Source: Tridacna crocea (lineage: Eukaryota; Mollusca; Bivalvia; Cardiida; Cardiidae). From it: a DNA stretch of 64,000 bases. The notes beneath the pieces were generated by a model. That model was not told the DNA's origin and did not search any database. It saw nothing but the letters and a program-made list of their open reading frames with translations. A program made the translations under genes and the position numbers. Numbering within the stretch: the first letter of the stretch is position 1; each line of letters opens with the position of its first letter. Positions 9,681 through 20,439 of this stretch are shown here, piece after piece. The stretch covers positions 24,008,427-24,072,426 of the forward strand of contig OX031065.1 of NCBI GenBank assembly GCA_943736015.1. The letters are read 5' to 3'.

Positions 9681-9913
9681 TTAACCCATTACCACACAAT
9701 CCCTACTTTAATTTGACGACCCTGAGAATGAAGCCTATAAAAAAAACTTTGTGGGAATAGGAGAAAATACTGGTAACCCGCATTTTCTCCTTTTTCCCCA
9801 CAATGGTTTCTACCTTTCACAAAACAAATTTCAAATTTTCACTTTCATTTTGTCGTCTGCAAATGCTTTCGGTTTGGACAGACCTAAAATTTTGTCGTTT
9901 GGTAATGATTTAA
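9681..9913 (+). mobile_element. piggyBac-type palindromic MITE, copy 5
   Basis: TTAACCCATTACCACACAAT at the left; TTTGTCGTTTGGTAATGATT then TTAA at 9910-9913. Short arm, palindromic centre (tgtgggaataggagaaaata ... ttttccccaca), and long arm with ttttgtcgtctgcaaatgct. Two short ORFs here are only this repeat read through. Confidence 0.8.
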
Positions 9914-11185
9914 ATCTGTACCACAGAACAAAATTTTTGCTCTAACTGATTTGAGAGCATTTGTAGACAACAAGTTTGATGTAGCTCTAATAATAGGCCC
10001 TTCTCAAAATTTATGCATACCAGAGATAACAGATCCCAGAACGAGGCTAAGCCGGCACAGAATGTAAACAAATTGACCAGCCAGTATGGCTTCAACAGAT
10101 AGTAGTGTTACCTTTCCTCCCAAAAAATGTTCTAATTCCATTGTTGCCTGCCGCTTTGTACCTCAGATGCTAGATATGATGCATCATTACATTTTCATCA
10201 TATTCCATTAAATGAGGATTTAAAGAAACTGTGGATAACAAAAATAAGAAGGGATGAGGGACCATATTTCAAAGTAAGCCAATTTGATACATAATGTTTA
10301 CCTTAACCCTTTTTCAGAAAAATGAGTTTTTATGTCCCTAATGCAGACGGCTTTTGAAAATGTTACCGGAATAAATCAAAGTACTGATAGTACTGAAGGC
10401 CAGGAAATTGAGGATACGAAACAACACATGAGGTCAATTTTAATTAATACAAACAGGTAGACGGACAGGGATACAAGCGGATTCCACTAAGCCCCTGGAA
10501 TTCTTGGTTTTATCAGGAAATTTTGAACTGATACTAGAAAGCACCAGCCAGAAACTAATTAAGCCAGTGCTAGGCATGTGCTCACAGTTATGGGGTTCTT
10601 GATAATGGCTTAGAATACTTGGTAATTTGTCGTGCTTGTAAACAATCCCAAGTCAAAATTGAACCGTATTCAATCGGCGCAATACCAACTTTTGTTATCT
10701 AAATTTTTTGAGACATGTGATGTCTTGTAGTCCTGAATGACTTTATTTTTTAATTTATGACACAAGAACATATTTATTTTTATTGATTTTAGTGAAAATA
10801 CATGTAAGATAGATATCAAGGTAAAATGTAATGTATAATAAAGATTGGAGTGATATGGCAGTTGGTCATGTTGTCTCTACCTTCCACAAGTCGACGAAAT
10901 TTTGAACTGGTCATATTTGAAGGAAGTTGTAGATGAAAATTCAAAGTAGTTCTTCGTGTATATTGAAAAGTAAGATTTTGGGGAAATTGGGAGGAATTGC
11001 TTGTTACAAGCAAATTCTCTTTTAGTCAAAATATTTTCTCAATAAAATACTGTGAAAAGGTTGGATTATTTAGGAAAACGATCAGGCTCGGTTTTCCTAT
11101 TTTACTTGACTATTTTACGGAGTAAAGTCACAGTGAATTGAGCTTCGATACTTATAAATATCTACATAATATAAAAAGACGTTAA
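9914..11185. other. No recognised gene
   Basis: AT-rich sequence with no convincing exon. The part around 10,950-11,040 (gaggaattgcttgttacaag, caaattctctttt) may be a very degraded MITE centre. Confidence 0.3.
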
Positions 11186-11560
11186 TCCTAATTCATAATC
11201 GTTGTCCAAGGACAACTTGTGTCAAGCCCGCGAACACTTGACTTTCAAGCTTGACCTAGACCCTGGACCTGAATAAATGTTTCAAAGGGAACTTCTGCTC
11301 ATGATGGAGAGCAATGCATTATGCTAATTTATATCGGAATCTATCCAAAAATGTAGGAGTTATGGTTCGGAGGAAAAATTGGCCTTCAATGTGGCCTTAA
11401 TCTTGAACCTACTTGAACAGATGTTTCAAATGGCACATCTAACCATGATGGAGGTCAATTGTGCCAAATTATTTTGAAATCCATCCACAATTGTAGAAGT
11501 TATGAACCGGAAATATTCGGATGCAAACAAGCCCTAGTGAACACTACAAATATGTGTGTC
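11186..11560 (+). repeat. Dispersed bivalve-type repeat, two related units
   Basis: Two diverged ~190-bp units share the pattern: ttgacctagaccctggacct or gaacctacttgaacag, then atgtttcaaa, atgatggag, a (c/g)caatt run, an 'atccatcca-aa-tgtag-agttatg' stretch and gaaccgga. The style matches repeats common in bivalve genomes. No ORF of interest: the 99-aa ORF at 11,459 is a read-through of the second unit. Confidence 0.5.
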
Positions 11561-13110
11561 AGAGACACTGATGCCCCTGCTAAATGGTATTGGTCACAGG
11601 TATGTCATATGACACCAGTAGAGAGAGAGAGAGATGAAAAAAATACATTAAATGACAAGCGAACGACTACAGAAAAAAATTATAAGCATTTATTTGGTTT
11701 CAAATCAAAGTCAATCAAAGACATTTTTAAGAATCACACAGGTGTAATCTATTTGTGACAGGTGTAAAAGGTGTGAAATACATCCTATCAGTGTCAAATA
11801 GGCAGTATAAACGATGACAAAACTATCAAATAACTCTTGCATAAAGGTAAATAATACTCATAATGTACATACTAAAGACAACGAATTTCAAAAATATTTT
11901 TATAGACAACTTGATCAACGATATGAATGAAATTTGATGTTGGGAAGAAAAAGTGATAAACATAACACGGGCCAATATTCTATATGTAGTTTGCTTTATT
12001 TACAATCGCGTTTTGTGACACACATGTTCAAATGTCAACACAACATTATAGACAAACTCCGAGCAGAGTCGTCGTTCGTTAATCTCACCATACCTGAATG
12101 TGAATGATCCGGAGTGCAAGAGAGAGCGTTATAGATATTAACCGTATATAGCGCGTAAGAACACACAACTGCCGGATAAAGCCAAGTTCATTAGGTTACG
12201 CCTTTATTAGGTCAGTGTTAATGACAAAAACGGGATAAAAAACACACACTCGTCAGTTATTAAAGAATTGCAATACCCTTGCAATTCCATGGCATTTTGC
12301 AGATGAAAGCTTTGAGGAAAGGAAAGCATTCACACCGTGTGATAAGCAATCTCTGTATATACTTGGGAAACTAGTTGTTTTGGCGGACTCAGCGATATAG
12401 AGTGGACACACCGTCCAACATTTTTGTCTGAATAAGCAGCTTACGATCCCTATAGGCAAGGGAATCCCTTGAGAGGGATTCCCTGGCCTAAAAAGGGAAA
12501 GAAAGAGTTTTTGCAAGTTTTTTCTGTTTTTCCGTCACCATTTTTCTTCACTTACAGAAATCTCATCATTTAAGCCACAGCAGTTTTGTCGTCTGCAAAT
12601 GACTCAGTCCAGTGACGATCAAATTTTTGTCACCTGGTGAAATAAATAATAATAATAACAATGTTTTGTTAGCATGTAGTTCAACTTAGAATTAGAGGTG
12701 TTAATATTTTACAATACATATCCTCATTATTTTGAATACCAAGCTTAGTATTCTCATTTGGTGCAATAAATCTGGTACCGTGAATTTACTAAAAAAATAA
12801 CACTCCATTCCAGATAACAAGTTCTAGGGTAGTGTGCTCAAAGCATTTCCTCAAGGATGACTATTCATCATACACACCTGTTCGGAAAAGACTTAAGCCT
12901 CATGCAATACCTACTATATTTACTTGGGCAGAGGAAAGAACCCCGAGGCGAGCTCTAAAACGGAAGATTCTGTCACCAACTAAAACAACGCTCACAGAAA
13001 GGTAGGCAGAATGAATTTTAATCCCGTTATATGCAAATATTGATAAAATATATCAAGTTATAAAATTATTCTGAAATATGTAAAATATGAAAACATAGTG
13101 AGAAACGGAG
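11561..13110. other. No recognised gene; palindrome and degraded MITE arm
   Basis: Contains a near-perfect palindrome, GGGAATCCC-TTGAGA-GGGATTCCC (about 12,460-12,483), and at 12,525-12,645 what looks like a decayed long arm of the piggyBac-type MITE (ttttgtcgtctgcaaatgac, then aaatttttgtcacctggtga). Nothing coding is evident. Confidence 0.4.
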
Positions 13111-13162
13111 AAATAGTACGGAACCCCTAAAGTGACATTCTCGACTTTTTTTTAATATGCAA

Positions 13163-13325
13163 ATTTCTCAAGTTATTTCGTTTTTACGAAATATTATTTC
13201 GTATTTACGAAATAATATTTCGTTTTTACGAAATATTATTCCGTTTTTACGAAATAGTTATTTCGTAAATACGAAATAATTATTTCGTAATTACGAAATA
13301 ATTATTTCGTAAAAACGAAATAATT
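13163..13325. repeat. Tandem palindrome array P1
   Basis: Alternating ATTTCGTTTTTACGAAAT and TTATTTCGTAATTACGAAATAA units, each a palindrome around TACGTA-like or TTTTTA centres. About seven units. It adjoins the left terminal repeat. Confidence 0.85.
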
Positions 13326-13329
13326 GTAC

Positions 13330-13600
13330 CTGTTTGTATATTGAAAAGGGCCTCGTAGCCTTGAATTCCATTCTTAACGCCGATGTCACCATTATTCTAT
13401 CTATATCTAGGCCAAAACATAATGGACCGTGCTCTGTGAAAAGGGTGCTTAAAGCATTTCAGAAAAGAATCGACACATTCGGCCCATGTCAACCTGTGCG
13501 GACTGCGTCAGCCGACACGGGTCGAAACCTTTCGAGTTCTTCAAATTTTCTGCATGTCAAAAAGCTATCGAACTCATCATTCGATCGCAAATAAGACTTT
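13330..13600 (+). repeat. Unit A, first copy (inside the foldback element)
   Basis: Starts tgtatattgaaaagggcctc, gtagccttgaattccattct and ends with ttctgcatgtcaaaaagct. The same ~270-bp unit occurs inverted at about 14,400-14,722 and direct at about 14,837-15,100. Small ORFs here (86, 133, 100 and 80 aa) are shadows of this repeat on the two strands. Confidence 0.75.
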
Positions 13601-13984
13601 ATGGATCCATTTCAAGGGCGGATCCAGGATTTTTTTCGAGAGGGGGACCAGAATAGATCATTATATACGAGATATGCTTTGTGAACAAAGGGCAGACAGA
13701 CAGACAGATAGCTAAGGTAATATCACAGTGGTTAGCGATGCAACCATGTGTTTCCCAGCTTTCTCACACCAGTACTGACAGAACTTTTTTTAAGCTGAGA
13801 GACGGAGACCAGGTTCTTAAGAAACCGCCTTGGAGGTTGAAAACAGCGAGGGGTAACGCTAGTGGTTTCGTTCTCATACAAACAAATTCTAAAATGGTAG
13901 TAATGGAATTCCTTCCTTGGAACTCAGGGTCTCTAGTACAGCACAACGACTGCCTTACCAGTGTTAGGATTATGGGACTTTTCA

Positions 13985-15615
13985 AGTGCTAGCTGGTGAA
14001 AAATGTTTTGTGAAAATGATTGAGCCTTGCGTTATGAAAAGGAGGCTTAATGCATCTACGTGATCCATGATACCAAGTAAGACATCACCTGATAATGCAT
14101 CGGCGGCTCGGCGGGGTTGGGGTGTGTGTGTGTGTGTCGGGGGGGGGGGGGGTAGGGGTCGGGATATCCCCACCTCCTCTAGAACTTTCAAAGTAATCGC
14201 AGTCTGCCGGAAATTTTGACCAAGTATGAAAATGTCAAACATATTCTAAATCTATGCCAAATATAAGTCAAATCGACAAAGAACTTCTTCTAAGTAGCTT
14301 AAATGCGTAAAAGAATAACCTTTAAAGATGTACGCAGTAGCAAAGTTGAGCCATGCTCTGACAAAAAGAGCATGTCTTATAAAAAATGATCCATTCTGGA
14401 CTCCTACCCGAAAAATATTCTGGACTGCCCTTGTTATGGACCCAGAAAATCTTTTTTGTCTTATGTGTGATAGAAAAATGAGTTCGAATAGCCCTTTGAC
14501 ATGCAGAAAATTTGAAGATTTCGAAAACTTTCGGCCCATGTCAGCCTGCGTGGACTGCGCTGGCCGACATTGGTCAATTCTTTTCTCAAATGCACAAGAC
14601 ATCCTTTTCACAGAGCACGGTTTATTATGATTTCGCCCAGATATAGATAGCATAATGATGACAGTGGCGTTAATACAAGCAAATAATGGAATTCAAGGCT
14701 ACGTGGCCTTTTTGAATGGTAAAATTATTTCGTAATTAGGAAATAATTATTTCGTAATTACGAAATAATTATTTCGTAAATACGAAATAATATTTCGTAA
14801 AAACGAAATAATTATTTCGTAATTACGAAATAATTTTACCACTCTGTATATTCAATAAAGCCACGTAGCCTTGAATTCCATTATTGTCTTGTGTTAACGC
14901 CACTGTCATCATTATTCCATTTATACCTAAGCGAAAACATAATGAACCCTGCTCATTGAAAAGGGTACTTTTTGCATTTGAGAAAAAATCGACACATACC
15001 AGCCAGTGCAGTCTGTGCAGGCTGACATGGGCCAATCCTTTATCAATATGCTCTTCCAACTTTCTGCATGATAAGTATCAACCCAGGCCAGCCTGCACGG
15101 ATTGCGCAGGCTGGCCTGGGCCTTAACTGTTCGCTATCAGTAAATTTTCTGTATGTCAATGGACTAGAACTACCGTAAGATTCCGTCGGCTGTTACAAAA
15201 AACGGATAGATCTACTATGGATCCATCAGTATGTGATCGCTTGCTTGGTGCCATGGATCACGGAGATTCAATAAGCCTCCTTTTGTCAGAGCTGGCTCAA
15301 TTTCAAATTTGCTACTGCATACATCTTTAAACATCATTCCTTGACGCAATTCATCTAGATAGAAGAAGTTCTTTACGGATTTGACTTAAGTCTTCGCATA
15401 GATCTAGAATTTGTATGACACTTTCATAATTAGTCAAATTTTCCGGCAGACAGAGGTTACTTGACAGTTGTAGAGGAGGGCCCACCTGACCCCCAGCTAA
15501 TCCGCCGGTGCATAATCAGGTGATGTCTTGCTTGGTACCATGGATCACGCAGTGGCATTATGCCCCCTTTTCATAGGGCAAGGCTCAATCAGGTCTGATT
15601 GATTCGTGTTTGACG
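13985..15615. repeat. Large imperfect inverted repeat (B-A'-P2-A-B')
   Basis: The segment 13,985-14,390 (gattgagccttgcgttatga ... gtacgcagtagcaaagttga) is repeated inverted at about 15,270-15,615. Unit A inverted (14,400-14,722) faces unit A direct (14,837-15,130). Between them lie the P2 palindromes. The whole 1.6 kb can fold as one hairpin with ~800-bp arms centred near 14,780. The arms are diverged by substitutions and a GT/G run at 14,120-14,152. Confidence 0.7.
14722..14836. repeat. Tandem palindrome array P2
   Basis: Five TTATTTCGTAATTACGAAATAA-like palindromic units at the centre of the internal inverted repeat. Confidence 0.85.
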
Positions 15616-15675
15616 TCGCATCAGTTTTTTTTTTTTATTTCGGTATATTCTCACGACAACCACCATATTACCTTA

Positions 15676-15745
15676 GCTCTCTATCTATCTGTCTGTCTGC
15701 CTGCCTGCCTGCCCACCTCTCTGTCTCTCTGTCTCTGTCCCTTTG

Positions 15746-15778
<33 letters not shown>

Positions 15779-15782
15779 TTCT
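15676..15782 (+). repeat. CT/GT/CTGC-rich microsatellite
   Basis: Runs of tctatctatctgtctg, ctgcctgcctgcctgc and tctctgtctctgtctctctc. The 67-aa ORF across it is low-complexity read-through. Confidence 0.9.
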
Positions 15783-15909
15783 TAATCATCATTCTACAAA
15801 TCTCATACCCTGATACTTAAGCGACACAGACGTAATGTTATCCCGTCTTTCCAAGAGCAAAGAAGGAAAGGAATAAGGAATGCACTATTATTACCGTTAC
15901 CCAAGTCTT

Positions 15910-16960
15910 AAAAAATGAATTTGCAGGGGATCGACCCCGCTGCCTCCATTTCTCCAGTAGGACAGCCTATCCACCTGCCTAAAGAAGCGGTATAGAAATG
16001 CTCTGGTGTACATTGTATTCTATGCAAATGCAATGAAAGTAAACAAGCTGTATATCTACTCGAAAATACATAGACGCTGATTTGTCCATTTTAAAGACGC
16101 ATTTGCAGATGCCTGAGTATTACGAGTCCTCTTATATACGGACGTTAAGGCACTGTATTTACAACAAAGAGGTTCTGGGTTGGAATCCCACTGACGGGGA
16201 TGTTTGAGCGTCAGTTCTTCGGCAATGCACATCAGAACCGCATCCGGCTACTGGTGAAACATAAGAATACATGAATAAGTGCTATTCGTCATTATGATTG
16301 ATAATTATTTAGCCTGGCATCAATCAATCAACCACTTCCATACTCTACAAGTTACTCTCAAGTCCTCCACCTTCACAATTAAGAGCCTGTTGTGGTTCCT
16401 GCACCCGAGTGATAAGAAAGAGAGCCCTAGATTCTAACTATTAGATTTAAAAAAATGACTCGGCTGGGAATCGGATCCTCAATCTCCAGTTTTCGACTGG
16501 GCCGTGCTCTAAACAAACTGAATATTGTAACGTTCTTTTAGTTATCAATGACAACTGTGCGTATACAATTCATAAACAGAAGAAATAACAGACGGACGGA
16601 TAGACGAGGGGCTGACTGACTCTCTGACTGACTGAATGAATAGATTTGAGTTTACCAGTCATGTCATTTATGCTTGGCCCCTTTTGTCTAATGTACCGAT
16701 ATTAAGATTATATATTTGGCATCGATCTGAGAAAGCACAACATAGGTCTATGACTCTAGATGATAGCTCCCTTGAAACAGAACCCCAATTCGAACATGGT
16801 GTGGGCAATTCAGGAATAAGACAGTCAAGTCTGAATTCAAATCTATAGCCTATGATGTGAGAGGATGTCAATCAACCCTACACTGCAGACCTATCGCAAG
16901 GCAGTCCAATTGCATCGACCCCGAGTCGAACGGAGGATGTCTGTATTTCAACTTATCAGA
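15910..16960. other. SINE-like tRNA-derived remnants inside the foldback element
   Basis: Three patches contain box-B-like sequence: minus strand near 15,918-15,935 (GGGGTCGATCCCCTGC), plus strand near 16,175-16,192 (GGGTTGGAATCCCACTG, with an atcaatcaatca tail at 16,320) and minus strand near 16,465-16,480 (GATCCGATTCCCAGCC). Each is too diverged to draw boundaries. The rest shows nothing. Confidence 0.35.
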
Positions 16961-16961
16961 C

Positions 16962-17067
16962 TATTTCGTATTTACGAAATAATTATTTCGTTTTTACGAA
17001 ATAATTATTTCGTATTTACGAAATAATATTTCGTTTTTACGAAATATTATTTCGTAAAAACGAAATA
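16962..17067. repeat. Tandem palindrome array P3
   Basis: TATTTCGTATTTACGAAATA and ATTTCGTTTTTACGAAAT units, the mirror image of P1, adjoining the right terminal repeat. Confidence 0.85.
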
Positions 17068-17216
17068 ACTTGAGAAATTTGCATATTGAAAAAAAAGTCG
17101 AGTATGTCACTTTAGGGGTTCCGTAAAATAGTTCTTCCTTTGTTCAACCAGATTTTAAAAAAGCATATCAACCATTTAGCCGAAAAAGTAAATCTGTAAT
17201 TATCTTTTTTATTTGA

Positions 17217-17745
17217 TTGGTAGATAGAAAACGCTCCCACATATATTACTTGTTTTATATTTGCGGAGATCCACAACCTGTATCTCTGGACATAGCAGCA
17301 GAAACTGCTTCTACAACTGATCTGCAATCAGAGGAAATCAGGCCTACCAGTCAGGTTGAGGAAATTGAAAGGTTAAGCCTTTTGTTAGAGGAAAAATCAA
17401 ATGAATGCGACCGTTTGCAGAGACAACTTGAACTAGAGCGATTTGGGGTTAACAGATTTACTACAGATGACACTCTTATACTTTTCTATACTGGTTTCTC
17501 TTCCTATAAACAGTTTCTTATGTTTTACAATTGTATAGAACCTAATGCTCAAAACATGAGGAGCATGTACTATGTGGCAAGTGATACCCTCAGTCTAGCA
17601 GGACGAAAGAGGAATATGCTCCTTATAGATGACTTATTCATGTTTCTACGCAGACTCAGAGCTGGCCATATGGAGCAGGACTTAGCTGTTCGATTCTATA
17701 ACTCTCTGCCTACAGTGAGTCGAAAATTAAGTTTGTGCGACATTT
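17217..17745 (+). pseudogene. DDE_Tnp_4-type transposase N-terminal fragment (ISL2EU/Harbinger-like)
   Basis: The frame has a coiled-coil-like stretch (EEIERLSLLLEEKSNECDRL), then FGVNRFTTDDTLILFYTGFS, and a helix-turn-helix RRLRAGHMEQDLAVRFYNSL followed by PTVSRKL. This is the pattern of the helix-turn-helix that precedes the DDE_Tnp_4 domain (commonly L-RLRxGLxEQDLAxRFxISxxTVSR). The catalytic domain is absent: the frame ends just after VSRKL and Penelope-like sequence follows. The first ~20 codons are probably not coding; a splice acceptor at ~17,266 (tttgcggag) is possible. Confidence 0.6.
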
Positions 17746-17943
17746 CATTTTTTCTCTGAGATTTGTGACACTTTCCTGTTACAATATAGCCTTGCTGATC
17801 AGGATTCACTGGAATAGGAAATAATGAAACAAAATTACATGAAATTTATGAAGACACAATTACAGAAAGAATAACAAATTCAAGCCCAGCCGACGGTGGA
17901 ACAATATTTCTAACAATAATAATGACATGGAGGTGGTCGATAG

Positions 17944-20266
17944 GGAGTCTTCTTCTTTTCTAGAGGCAGACCACAACTTTTACAGCCAGTTATAAAGAAT
18001 GAAAATCTAGCTGAAACATTTACAAGATCTACAAAAATTTACAATCTTTCTAATCGGAAATTAACAAACAATGAAAAGAATGTCTTGTTGATGGGTCTAA
18101 AATTCACACCCACACCTTTAAAGAATAATCCATGTGAACTTGAAATTGATTTAAATGATTTTTTTAGAAAACTTAGATTACAAGAATACTTTTCACAAAA
18201 CGTAGATTGTAATGATAGTTTACTGAGAAACAAATCTTCTTTTAATCCTCCTTCCGGGAGAAATAAAAAATTAGATGAATATATTTCTACTACCAAGTCA
18301 TTATGCTTTAATGTTTTGAAAAATACCAACCCTGTAAAACATAACATATCCCTTAATCAAAGAAAATCTATAAAATCACTTGCAGATGATTCTTCTATTA
18401 TTATAAAAGAAACTGACAAAGGAGGTGGAATAGTAATGATGAATAAATATTTTTATAAAAATAAAATCGCAGAAATGCTCTCTGATATCTCCTATTATAA
18501 ACCTATTCCACATGCTAATACAACACAGATATTTGACTCTATCAAAATGTTGATTTACAAAAATAACACTATCACTAAACAAGAAGCAGATTATTTATTA
18601 AAGTTTGATTACAAGACTAGTACATTTTACGGTCTTCCAAAAATTCATAAAAGCAAAATAATTCAAAATATTTGTGACTGTATTAATGAAGAGTATATTG
18701 AAAGTTTAGATCCAATTGATCTCCAAATGAGACCAATTGTGGCAGGACCTAACTGTGAAACAAGTCGATTAAGTAGTTTTTTAGATAAACTTTTAAAACC
18801 TTTTGTAAGTAAGGTCCAAAGCTATCTCAGAGATGACATAGATTTCCTTAATTTTCTACCAGAAACAGTTCCTATTCACACTATTTTAGTGTCATTTGAT
18901 GTAGTTAGTTTGTATACAAATATTCCACACAGCTTAGGATATGAAGCAATTTCTTATTGGTTGAAAAGATATCCAGATCTTATTCATAACAGATTTGACC
19001 AAACTTTCATATTGGAAGGTTTGAAAATAGTACTAGAAAATAACAATTTTTCCTTTAATTCCGCATTTTTCAATCAGTGTAAAGGAACGGCCATGGGAAC
19101 AAAAGTTGCACCAACATATGCAACTTTAGTTTTAGGATATTTAGAAGAGATACTATATGAAAATGTAAAAGAACTCAAAGACGAAAACTTTTCAGATTAT
19201 ATATGCAAACAATGGAAAAGATATCTTGATGATTGTTTTATTTTTTGGACAAAATCAGTTAATGATTTATCTGTCTTTAATGACATACTTAACTCGTTAC
19301 ATAAAGATATAAAATTTAAGATGGAGATGAATTCAAATAAAATGCCTTTTCTAGACGTGTTAGTGGTAAAAATGGGTTGTACAATTGTCACTGATATTCA
19401 TTTCAAAATTACAGATTCTAAGCAATATTTGAATTTCAGGTCATGTCACCCAAAACATAACAAGGTCAACATTCCGTTCTCCCTAGCCCGAAGGATCTGC
19501 ACAATTGTATCTGACAGAAAAATTCTACAGTTAAGATTACGTGAACTTGAAAACATTTTAATTGAAAGAAAATACCCTAAAGCAGTAATCTTAGCAGGTA
19601 TCAATAAAGCTCTTAATATTCCAAGACATACTCTCTTACAGGTAATGGTTAAACATGATGACAATATAATGGCATATATTTCGACATTTAATCCTAAAAA
19701 CAGAGAGTTATTTGGAATTATAAAGAATAATTTTGAAATTTTGGAAAATGATCGAACAATGTCACAAATACTAAGTAATACCAAATTAATTAAAGGTAAG
19801 AGACAACTTCCAAATCTTAAACAGATTTTGATTAAATCAAAATTCAAAGACAAAACTTCAAAATCTTCTGTGAAAAAATGCAATGAGTCCCGCTGTGGAC
19901 TCTGTAAGCATATTATCGAAGGCAATGAATTCAAAATCAAGGATAAAACTTTTACTGTTAAAGAAGATATGGATTGCAAAGTTTCTAACTGTTTGTACCT
20001 TTTAGTATGCAATGGCTGCCAAGAGTTTTATATTGGTCAAACAGGCGATAAACTTAAGAAATAGAATTACAATACATAATCAACAGATTAGGGACCCTTC
20101 AACAAGACAAATACCATTGAGTTCTCATTTAGATAGTTGTTGTAAAACAGATCCAAAATTTTCAATTTTTCCATTTTTTAAATGCAAATCAACCGACGTT
20201 TCAGCTAGAGTATCAAAGGAAAAATATTTCATAAACATTTTTCGTCCAAAATTGAACTGTATTTAA
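17944..20266 (+). pseudogene. Penelope-like reverse transcriptase with GIY-YIG endonuclease
   Basis: The frame opens near 17,944 and an ATG occurs at 18,085. The N-terminal Penelope region includes NEKNVLLMGLKFTPTP and IKETDKGGGIVMMNK. RT motifs follow: STFYGLPKIHKSK, RPIVAGPNCETSRLSSFLDK, LVSFDVVSLYTNIPH, CKGTAMGTKVAPTYA, and the catalytic box RYLDDCFIFW near 19,222. The C-terminus has a Cys cluster (CNESRCGLCKHI) and the GIY-YIG core YLLVCNGCQEFYIGQTGDKL. A one-base shift at about 20,050-20,062 ends the frame (TAG at 20,062-20,064), but the endonuclease continues in the next frame as RNRITIHNQQIRD to IFRPKLNCI and the stop at 20,266. Apart from that shift the 2.3-kb frame is intact, so the copy is fairly young. 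Confidence 0.85.
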
Positions 20267-20311
20267 CCGTTGTTCTATGACGTCAAAATGACGTTAGTTA
20301 CAATGTTTCAT

Positions 20312-20358
20312 TAAAGCGTTGCCCTGATGAGCGAAAGCGAAACCGGTTGGCACGTTAA
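20312..20358 (+). ncRNA. Type I hammerhead ribozyme motif of the Penelope-like element
   Basis: All conserved parts are in order: stem I 5' strand (AGCGTTGCC, 20,315-20,323), CTGATGA (20,324-20,330), stem II GC-GAAA-GC (20,331-20,338), GAAA (20,339-20,342), stem III ACCGGT, then stem I 3' strand GGCACGTT (20,349-20,356) pairing with one bulge. Cleavage would follow the T before GGCACG. The short, self-complementary AACCGGTT is typical of the Penelope/retrozyme type, which may act as dimers. A perfect CRE-like TGACGTCA lies just upstream at 20,278. Confidence 0.75.
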
Positions 20359-20385
20359 AAACTATTTGTAGTGTCATTTCTCTTT

Positions 20386-20389
20386 TATT

Positions 20390-20437
<48 letters not shown>
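20386..20437. repeat. (TTA)n(TA)n microsatellite
   Basis: About eight TTA units followed by about eighteen TA units at the 3' end of the Penelope-like element, where such elements often end. Confidence 0.9.
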
Positions 20438-20438
<1 letters not shown>

Positions 20439-20439
20439 A

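Larger units (their letters stand above)
13111..17131. mobile_element. Foldback-type DNA transposon, non-autonomous, 6-bp TSD
   Basis: The ends are inverted repeats: TACGGAACCCCTAAAGTGAC starts at 13,117 and its reverse complement ends at 17,125. The match continues through ctcgacttttttt, aatatgcaaatttctcaagt and into arrays of TTATTTCGTAAATACGAAATAA palindromes. Flanks are AAATAG at 13,111-13,116 and AAATAG at 17,126-17,131, a perfect 6-bp target duplication. The 4-kb interior has no transposase ORF. It holds an internal ~1.6-kb inverted repeat, a CT/GT microsatellite and SINE-like patches. The superfamily is not clear from the ends. A 6-bp duplication is used by few groups (for example IS3EU, Dada), but that is only a hint. 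Confidence 0.75.
17746..20437 (+). mobile_element. Penelope-like retroelement, 5'-truncated
   Basis: A single element holds an RT with GIY-YIG endonuclease, a short 3' UTR, a hammerhead ribozyme motif and a TTA/TA microsatellite end. No second (5') hammerhead copy was seen before the RT, so the 5' pLTR is missing. The 17,750-17,940 part is decayed upstream coding sequence or leader, with several stops. Confidence 0.8.

Noticed and set aside
12459-12483. GGGAATCCC palindrome as a transcription terminator or regulatory operator
   Set aside because: Bacterial-style interpretation does not suit this DNA, and no gene ends nearby.
12253-12516. 87-aa minus-strand ORF
   Set aside because: It reads through a DNA palindrome (GGGAATCCC) and has no recognisable domain or splice context.
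14252-14653. 133-aa minus-strand ORF and neighbouring 86-103-aa ORFs as genes
   Set aside because: They are the two strands of repeat units A and B in the foldback element; other copies of the unit have stops in the same frame.
15610-15813. 67-aa ORF rich in Ser/Leu/Cys
   Set aside because: Pure read-through of a CT/GT microsatellite.
19446-20012. 188-aa minus-strand ORF
   Set aside because: It is the antisense shadow of the Penelope-like RT frame.
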